NCBI GenBank assembly: GCA_003651105.1
Contig: QMTN01000002.1
Span: forward strand, 1 to 10,424
From: Thermoplasmata archaeon
GTDB taxonomy: Archaea; Thermoplasmatota; E2; DHVEG-1; B18-G2
Direction: 5' to 3'
DNA length: 10,424 nt
Every line of letters begins with the position of its first letter. The first letter of the stretch is position 1. Below, piece after piece: positions 6,549-10,424 of the stretch. Position numbers and translations under genes: made by a program. The notes under the pieces are model-generated. The model did no database searches. It had not been told where the DNA came from and saw only the letters and a program-made list of their open reading frames with translations.

Positions 6549-7314
6549 GCTTGTTGATCAGCATAAGCACACCGAGAGAGAATACCAAGATGGACACCAC
6601 CTTCCTCAACATCCTCTCTGTAGATCTGTTCGCAAACCTTGCACTCAGGTTGCCGCTTGCTATGGCTCCCGCACCAACTACCATGCCAGCCAATGGATTC
6701 AATGTACCATAGCTGTAGTGTGCGATGATTCCAAAGCATGCGGTCATGCTTGTTAGCAAAGCGGATCCGCCAACCGCCTTGTGAACGGGTAAACCAAAGA
6801 CCAGTAGCAGGATTATCAGGAACCAGACACCAGCGCTCGCTCCGAACAATCCGGAGATCGTTCCGACCGTGAAACCCATGGGTACTCCAAGAAGATATCT
6901 CGATCCATGCTCTCCATCGATCCGAAAACATCCAGAAGATCCGGTCTTGCCCCTCTCCCATAAGAAGATGCTGGTTATCATTAGGATTGCTCCCAGCATA
7001 CAACCGAGCTGGTTTTCTGGGAGAAGTTTTGCCATGGATGCTCCCAACTGGACTCCTGGTATCGAGCCCAAGGCTAGGTATGTGCAGGGTTTGAGGTCAA
7101 TGCTTCTGTATCTGCGATAGATCAAGAATACGGAAAAGGAAGCAAGGGTGCTCGCCATCAGGGTTGCCCCCACGGATTCGTGTACCGAAAGACCCGAGAA
7201 CAGGGAAAGGAGAGATACCATGATGAGGGCACCGCCGGCGCCGGCCAGGCCGAGCATCAATCCGGCTAGGGATCCTATGGCGAGTAACATGATAATGGAT
7301 TCCAAGCTCAGCAT
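6535..7314 (-). CDS. TauE/SafE family membrane protein (sulfite/sulfonate-type exporter, DUF81)
   Basis: This is a 259-residue integral membrane protein with seven or eight hydrophobic helices. It has the internal duplication of the TauE/SafE family. A first Gly-rich repeat (about 14-55, GSLAGLMLGLAGAGG then SVHESVGATLMAS) is echoed by a second (about 147-189, GFTVGTISGLFGASAG then PVHKAVGGSALLTS). A hydrophilic linker at 120-139 joins the halves. Characterised members export sulfite, sulfoacetate or other organosulfur and organic anions. The substrate cannot be read from sequence. The start lacks an SD and lies about 30 bases from the TATA-like tract. A perfect palindrome sits between the two, at the expected transcription start. 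The gene diverges from the Nramp-related transporter, possibly under joint control, and overlaps the transglutaminase-like gene tail-to-tail by 14 bases. Confidence 0.85.
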   Translation of the reverse strand: MLSLESIIMLLAIGSLAGLMLGLAGAGGALIMVSLLSLFSGLSVHESVGATLMASTLASFSVFLIYRRYRSIDLKPCTYLALGSIPGVQLGASMAKLLPENQLGCMLGAILMITSIFLWERGKTGSSGCFRIDGEHGSRYLLGVPMGFTVGTISGLFGASAGVWFLIILLLVFGLPVHKAVGGSALLTSMTACFGIIAHYSYGTLNPLAGMVVGAGAIASGNLSARFANRSTERMLRKVVSILVFSLGVLMLINKLILP

Positions 7315-7320
7315 CTGTAG

Positions 7321-7336
7321 CTGGAAGGGTTTCCAG
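7321..7336. promoter_or_regulatory. Palindromic operator-like site CTGGAA-N4-TTCCAG
   Basis: This is a perfect 6-base inverted repeat around GGGT. It lies 7 bases before the exporter start codon and 5 bases from the shared TATA-like tract. A bound dimeric repressor would cover the expected transcription start of the exporter. For the Nramp-related gene it would sit at the TFB-recognition side of the TATA box. A further half-site CTGGA occurs at 7378-7382, overlapping that gene's SD. Operator function is inferred. Confidence 0.4.
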
Positions 7337-7340
7337 GTAG

Positions 7341-7350
7341 ATATTTATTT
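7341..7350. promoter_or_regulatory. Shared TATA-like tract between exporter and Nramp-related genes
   Basis: ATATTTATTT is the only A/T-only decamer in this 77-base divergent gap. Rightward transcription from about 26 bases downstream would give a leader of about 20 bases holding the SD of the Nramp-related gene. Leftward transcription would start about 5 bases before the exporter ATG. Confidence 0.5.
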
Positions 7351-7379
7351 GGGATGCCATTTCATACTTTGAATACCCT

Positions 7380-7387
7380 GGAGGTGA
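7380..7387 (+). promoter_or_regulatory. Perfect Shine-Dalgarno that fixes a TTG start
   Basis: GGAGGTGA matches eight bases of the archaeal anti-SD. The TTG at 7392 lies 4 bases after it. An in-frame stop (TGA at 7389-7391) immediately precedes that TTG, so no upstream start is possible. An ATG at 7388 is out of frame and opens only an 11-codon frame ending at 7423. Confidence 0.8.
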
Positions 7388-7391
7388 ATGA

Positions 7392-8819
7392 TTGAAGAAG
7401 ATAAGCCTTCCAGAGCCGGATGAGGTTTTCAAGGAGAGACCATCGGTTAGGAAGTATTTGAGATACCTCTCCTTCTTCGGACCCGGAGCGATAATAGCTT
7501 CCGTAACCATTGGTCAAGGTCAGCTAATCCTCGGTCCGCAGATCGGGGCATGGTCTGATTTGAGGCTACTCTGGCTTATAACGATAAATGTTGCCTCTTA
7601 CATAATAGCCTACCTCAGCTGTAGGTACACCTTGCTGACCGGACTCAACATGATGGATGTGTTTTCGACGAAACTGAGAGGTCTGCTTAACATCCTCTTC
7701 ATTGTGATCATGCTGATCTTCATTCCACTGTTCGCCGCTACCATTGTTACATCCCTCGGTCAAAGCCTGGCATGGATATTCGGTTTCGGTGATTACCTAT
7801 TCTGGGGTATATCCTTTGCACTGCTCGCCGTGATCCTTGCGGTTGTGGGCAGATACAGGTTGCTGGAATACACGCAACTGGCTTTCGTTTTTATCCTGGC
7901 TGTGGGAGCCATCATATCCGTTGCAATGATAAGGGATCTGAATCTTCTCGATATCGTTCCTCACTTCTTCACGATCGGTGATTTTCCCAGATATCCAGAA
8001 TGGGTTTATGAGATAGGTGAGGCGACAAAACCTATTCCCCTCCTTGTGCTCGGATACCTGGGAACCCTCACCATAACCATAGTAACGTTGATCAGCTATA
8101 CCGGCTGGGTAAAGGTAAAGGGTTGGGGTATCTTCAAGGGAAAAAGGGATCCGGAAAAGCTATCCAAGGAACTTTTCTCGATCTACAAGAGGTCAGGAAA
8201 GGTGGATTACCTATCCCCGGATGAGGAGGAAGTGAGAAAGGCCGTGATGTTAACGAGACCGGTGCTCATAGATCTCTCCCTAGCATTCATCTTCGTATCC
8301 CTGGCGTCCGCCACTTATATGATCGCTGGTTATTATCTTCTGGGTCCAAGGCACGAGCTACCGACAGACATGGATCTTCTGAGAAGGCAGGCTTTGATCT
8401 TCTCCAGCATATCGCCATGGCTCAAGCCACTCTATCAGGTGAGCGTGTTCTTTGCACTTTTCGGAACCATCTATGGTGGCTTTGAGGCTGCGTCGAGGAT
8501 GCTCTATGAGACGAGCAAAAGCCTCTTCGAAAAGGTATCCCGAGCAGATTATCAGAGGTTCATGAAGATGTTCCTGATCTATATACTCACGACAGGTATA
8601 CCTCTCGCTATCTTGGTAAGGTTCGGTCTTTCGGTCATAATCTTGCTCACCTTGATGCTCCTATTTATAGGAGTGATAGGCGTCATAATCTACGGGATCG
8701 GCACCCTGTATGCTATCAAAACCACCTTACCCAGAGAGTACGCTCCGCTCCATCACCTGGTGCTCGGGATCGTTGCGCTTATCATGCTGATCATACCTTT
8801 CTTCTCCTTTACAGCATGA
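7392..8819 (+). CDS. Nramp-related membrane transporter lacking canonical metal-binding motifs
   Basis: This is a 475-residue multi-spanning protein with about eleven hydrophobic helices. The first begins FFGPGAIIAS (28-37), the GPG-type entry to helix 1 of the Nramp fold (LeuT-like). Canonical Nramp metal transporters continue with DPGN and have a Met-Pro-His motif in helix 6. Here helix 1 reads SVTIGQGQLI (38-46 region), and the helix 6 region around 215-246 is LGYLGTL...SYTGWVKVKGWG with no MPH. It therefore belongs to a divergent Nramp-related clade often annotated as divalent metal transporter. A charged cytoplasmic loop (about 247-290, many Lys/Glu) separates the halves, longer than I expect for Nramp. 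The substrate is unknown and transition-metal transport should not be assumed. It starts at TTG behind a perfect SD. The 3' end is 2 bases from the end of convergent hjc. Confidence 0.75.
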   Translation: MKKISLPEPDEVFKERPSVRKYLRYLSFFGPGAIIASVTIGQGQLILGPQIGAWSDLRLLWLITINVASYIIAYLSCRYTLLTGLNMMDVFSTKLRGLLNILFIVIMLIFIPLFAATIVTSLGQSLAWIFGFGDYLFWGISFALLAVILAVVGRYRLLEYTQLAFVFILAVGAIISVAMIRDLNLLDIVPHFFTIGDFPRYPEWVYEIGEATKPIPLLVLGYLGTLTITIVTLISYTGWVKVKGWGIFKGKRDPEKLSKELFSIYKRSGKVDYLSPDEEEVRKAVMLTRPVLIDLSLAFIFVSLASATYMIAGYYLLGPRHELPTDMDLLRRQALIFSSISPWLKPLYQVSVFFALFGTIYGGFEAASRMLYETSKSLFEKVSRADYQRFMKMFLIYILTTGIPLAILVRFGLSVIILLTLMLLFIGVIGVIIYGIGTLYAIKTTLPREYAPLHHLVLGIVALIMLIIPFFSFTA

Positions 8820-8821
8820 AC

Positions 8822-9334
8822 CTATCCAGTTATCATCTCTATGAAACTCGAAAGGGGTAAACCCTTGTCCCATTCCATAACTAGGTTTTTGCTCCTCGTC
8901 AGATCCAGTTTCGGTATATTGCTGTGTATCTCCTTGATCCTGCCCTTAAGTCCTTTTATGTCCAGAGTAAAGATTCGCCAGGCGTCGCCCCTTTTCTTCT
9001 TTAATCTGAAGGCATACACCGGCAGTATGCTCGCCCTCTCGCATTCCTCCTTCATCCTGTTTGCCTGTTCCTGCAGTTTTCCTTTGACACTGCTGAAATG
9101 TATCTTTCTGGCACTGCTCGATTTTATCTCTATGAGCATGGATATATCACATCTAACCGCCAGCAGATCCGCACCATAAGAACCGGCAGATCTCACCACA
9201 ACAAAAGGTTTCTCCATGATCTTCTCGTATCTCCTTTTCTCCTCGTCTGAACACGTCTTGGTGACGATCTCTATGATTTTTCTATCCCCTCTGAGTATGG
9301 ATCTCAGCTCCCTCTCGTAATCGCTTGCTGACAT
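8822..9334 (-). CDS. hjc: Archaeal Holliday junction resolvase Hjc (long form)
   Basis: This 170-residue endonuclease of the archaeal Hjc family cleaves four-way DNA junctions during recombination and fork repair. Aligning by eye with Pyrococcus Hjc puts all catalytic residues in place: E7 and R8 (YERE), R48 (VVVRSAGS), D56 (GADLLA), E69 and K71 (LIEIKSS). Compared with the short Hjc of about 120-140 residues, there is an insertion of about 20-25 residues between the first helix and the core beta strands (about 17-42). The C-terminus is also longer, ending in VMEWDKGLPLSSFIEMI. Both features recur in a longer archaeal variant, so the gene looks intact rather than fused. There is no SD, and a TATA-like tract lies 24-32 bases upstream. 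It is divergent from the CBS genes by 55 bases and nearly touches the Nramp-related gene. Confidence 0.92.
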   Translation of the reverse strand: MSASDYERELRSILRGDRKIIEIVTKTCSDEEKRRYEKIMEKPFVVVRSAGSYGADLLAVRCDISMLIEIKSSSARKIHFSSVKGKLQEQANRMKEECERASILPVYAFRLKKKRGDAWRIFTLDIKGLKGRIKEIHSNIPKLDLTRSKNLVMEWDKGLPLSSFIEMITG

Positions 9335-9357
9335 TCACTTTGAACTAATAAAGAAAG

Positions 9358-9366
9358 TATTTTAAT
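9358..9366. promoter_or_regulatory. Shared TATA-like tract between hjc and the CBS-zinc ribbon gene
   Basis: TATTTTAAT lies mid-way in the 55-base divergent gap. Its centre is about 28 bases from each start codon (9334 leftward, 9390 rightward). Neither gene has an SD, so leaderless transcripts in both directions are likely. The arrangement repeats that of the rfcS/gcvPA gap. Confidence 0.55.
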
Positions 9367-9389
9367 CGTTTTCCAGATAATGATGGCGG

Positions 9390-9932
9390 ATGAAGAGAGA
9401 GATACTAGTGAGGGAAGCGATGAGGACCAAGATTCTTACCTGTTCTCCATCCGATACCGTGCAGGAGGTTGCAAAGAAGATGAGAAAGGAGAGGGTAGGA
9501 AGTAGTGTGGTGATGAGCAAAGGAAAGCCGGTGGGTATCTTGACGGAGAGCGATATTCTGGAGAAGGTCGTCGCCGAAGGGAGGGATGCCAGCAAGACAA
9601 AGGTCGAGGAGGTGATGAGCACGCCTCTGCTGACGATAGATCCCTATACCGCAATAGAGGATGCCATGAAGGTGATGAGCAAGCACAATGTGAGAAGGCT
9701 CCCTGTTGTAGAAAAAGGAAAACTCATAGGCATCATAACGGAAAAGGATCTCTTCAGGATATCACCAACGCTCATAGAGATGAGCAAGGAGTGGAGCTTG
9801 ATAGAGGGAGGGATCCCTGCTCCATCCACCCAGGTTTCGATATCTGGTAAGTGTGAGGGTTGCGGAAGATTATCTACAGATCTCAGGGAAGTGGATGGCA
9901 GGTTCCTGTGTGAGGATTGTAGGGAAGGTTAA
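9390..9932 (+). CDS. Two-CBS-domain protein with C-terminal zinc ribbon
   Basis: This 180-residue soluble protein has a tandem CBS pair (Bateman module). CBS1 runs over about 7-62 (VREAMRTKILTCSP... GILTESDIL) and CBS2 over about 73-127 (VEEVMSTPLLTIDP... GIITEKDLF). The repeated G(I/V)(L/I)TE-D ends are those that usually contact adenine nucleotides. A short linker leads to a treble-clef/ribbon-like motif with C155, C158, C174 and C177 (CEGCG ... LCEDC), which should bind one zinc ion. Such CBS-ribbon proteins are common in archaea and are thought to sense AMP, ATP, SAM or related ligands. The partner acted upon is unknown. The ATG at 9390 fits a leaderless transcript. Overlapping ATGs at 9380 and 9383 are in another frame. 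The next CBS gene starts 14 bases downstream, forming an operon. Confidence 0.88.
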   Translation: MKREILVREAMRTKILTCSPSDTVQEVAKKMRKERVGSSVVMSKGKPVGILTESDILEKVVAEGRDASKTKVEEVMSTPLLTIDPYTAIEDAMKVMSKHNVRRLPVVEKGKLIGIITEKDLFRISPTLIEMSKEWSLIEGGIPAPSTQVSISGKCEGCGRLSTDLREVDGRFLCEDCREG

Positions 9933-9933
9933 G

Positions 9934-9939
9934 GGAGGT
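9934..9939 (+). promoter_or_regulatory. Shine-Dalgarno site of the second CBS gene
   Basis: GGAGGT lies directly after the stop of the first CBS gene and ends 7 bases before the ATG at 9947. It supports that start and co-transcription of the pair. Five T residues occupy the spacer. Confidence 0.75.
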
Positions 9940-9946
9940 TATTTTT

Positions 9947-10424
9947 ATGATTGAGGAGCTCAAGGTCAGCGATGTTATGACGAGAGATATCATCTATGTG
10001 GATAAGAACGCTGATCTCGAGCACATTCTCCATCTGATGGAAAAACACAGGATAACGAAATTACCGGTGCTCGAGAATGGCAAGCCGATAGGTATCGTTA
10101 CGGATGGTGAGATAGCATACAAGCTCGGATCCTTGAGGAGTAGAGATGTGAATCCATCCCATCTTTACGCATCTTCTGTGATGGTCAGGGATTTCGATAC
10201 CCTGAAACCGGATACCCCTCTAGAGGAAATAATAAGAACGGTTGGTCTGCCAGGTCTAACCATGCTATTGGTCGTGGAGGAAGGGAAACTGGTTGGGGTG
10301 ATAACGAAGGCTGATCTGCTTCCCCTGGTGAAGGATGAAAGACCGGTGAAGGAGATCATGAGCAGGAACGTCATAACGGTCCAGCCCGATGATAGAGTGG
10401 TGCATGCCAGGAGAAAGCTTATAG
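9947..10424 (+). CDS. Multi-CBS-domain protein (partial, runs off right edge)
   Basis: An open frame of 159 codons has no stop before the window ends. The N-terminus MIEELKVSDVMTRDIIYVD opens CBS1 (about 6-62, closing with GIVTDGEI). CBS2 covers about 72-125 (SVMVRDFDTLKPD ... GVITKADLL). A third repeat begins at about 130 (RPVKEIMSRNVITVQPDD) and is cut by the edge. The full protein therefore probably has four CBS motifs, i.e. two Bateman modules, as many archaeal stand-alone CBS proteins do. No catalytic domain is visible, but one could follow beyond the edge. It sits 14 bases behind the CBS-zinc ribbon gene with its own good SD, so the two are probably co-expressed and may interact. Ligand and target are unknown. 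The sequence repeats differ enough from the first gene that this is an old duplication, not a recent one. Confidence 0.88.
   Translation, partial: MIEELKVSDVMTRDIIYVDKNADLEHILHLMEKHRITKLPVLENGKPIGIVTDGEIAYKLGSLRSRDVNPSHLYASSVMVRDFDTLKPDTPLEEIIRTVGLPGLTMLLVVEEGKLVGVITKADLLPLVKDERPVKEIMSRNVITVQPDDRVVHARRKLI

Noticed and set aside
6263..7003. 246-codon open frame on the minus strand across the junction of the transglutaminase-like and exporter genes
   Set aside because: It overlaps two well-supported genes in other frames, has Trp/Arg/Ser-rich content typical of a shadow frame, and matches no family I recognise.
9337..9358. Inverted repeat ACTTT...AAAGT upstream of hjc
   Set aside because: Five-base A/T-rich arms are too weak to call an operator or hairpin.
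9380..9386. ATGATG just upstream of the CBS-zinc ribbon start
   Set aside because: These codons are in a different frame. The resulting peptide is a charged shadow sequence, while the CBS domain begins directly after the ATG at 9390.
9941..9946. Five-T run between the two CBS genes as a terminator
   Set aside because: It lies between a good SD and the ATG of the next gene, where it more likely serves as an unstructured spacer.

Overview
The window reads as chromosomal DNA of a thermophilic archaeon. It carries an archaeal replication factor C small subunit, an archaeal Holliday junction resolvase, a two-subunit glycine dehydrogenase and tandem CBS-domain proteins. Arginine is mostly AGA/AGG and isoleucine often ATA, the proteins are rich in Lys and Glu, and translation initiation mixes probable leaderless starts with GGAGGTGA-type Shine-Dalgarno (SD) sites. 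I cannot assign a lineage from the sequence alone. There are no RNA genes, insertion sequences, CRISPR arrays or phage genes. Coding density is very high, and no gene-free stretch exceeds about 80 bases.

Layout, left to right: (1) the 3' end of a cyclic 2,3-diphosphoglycerate synthetase-like P-loop protein (+), overlapping tail-to-tail with (2) rfcS, the clamp-loader small subunit (-). (3) gcvPA and gcvPB (+), the two overlapping subunits of the glycine cleavage P-protein, diverge from rfcS across 51 bases. (4) A LuxE-like acyl-protein synthetase abuts a membrane-anchored transglutaminase-fold protein (+), forming a two-gene unit. (5) A TauE/SafE-type exporter (-) overlaps the transglutaminase-like gene at its 3' end and diverges from (6) a non-canonical Nramp-related transporter (+) that starts at TTG behind a perfect SD. 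(7) An hjc Holliday junction resolvase (-) meets the transporter end to end with a 2-base gap and diverges from (8) two tandem CBS-domain genes (+). The first has a C-terminal zinc ribbon. The second runs off the right edge.

Architecture: all three divergent pairs are separated by only 51-77 bases. Each gap holds one AT-rich TATA-like tract about 24-46 bases from both start codons, which suggests shared bidirectional promoters. First genes of units mostly lack an SD and sit where a leaderless transcript would start. Downstream genes have clear SDs. A perfect 6-4-6 palindrome beside the shared TATA of the exporter/transporter pair looks like an operator.

The least ordinary content is the LuxE-like/transglutaminase-like pair. 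It has the parts for activating a fatty acid, loading it on a cysteine, and possibly passing it to a membrane-associated Cys-His-Asp acyltransferase or amidase. That pathway is an inference. The second most unusual item is the Nramp-related transporter, which lacks the family's metal-binding signatures. Everything else is recognisable housekeeping.
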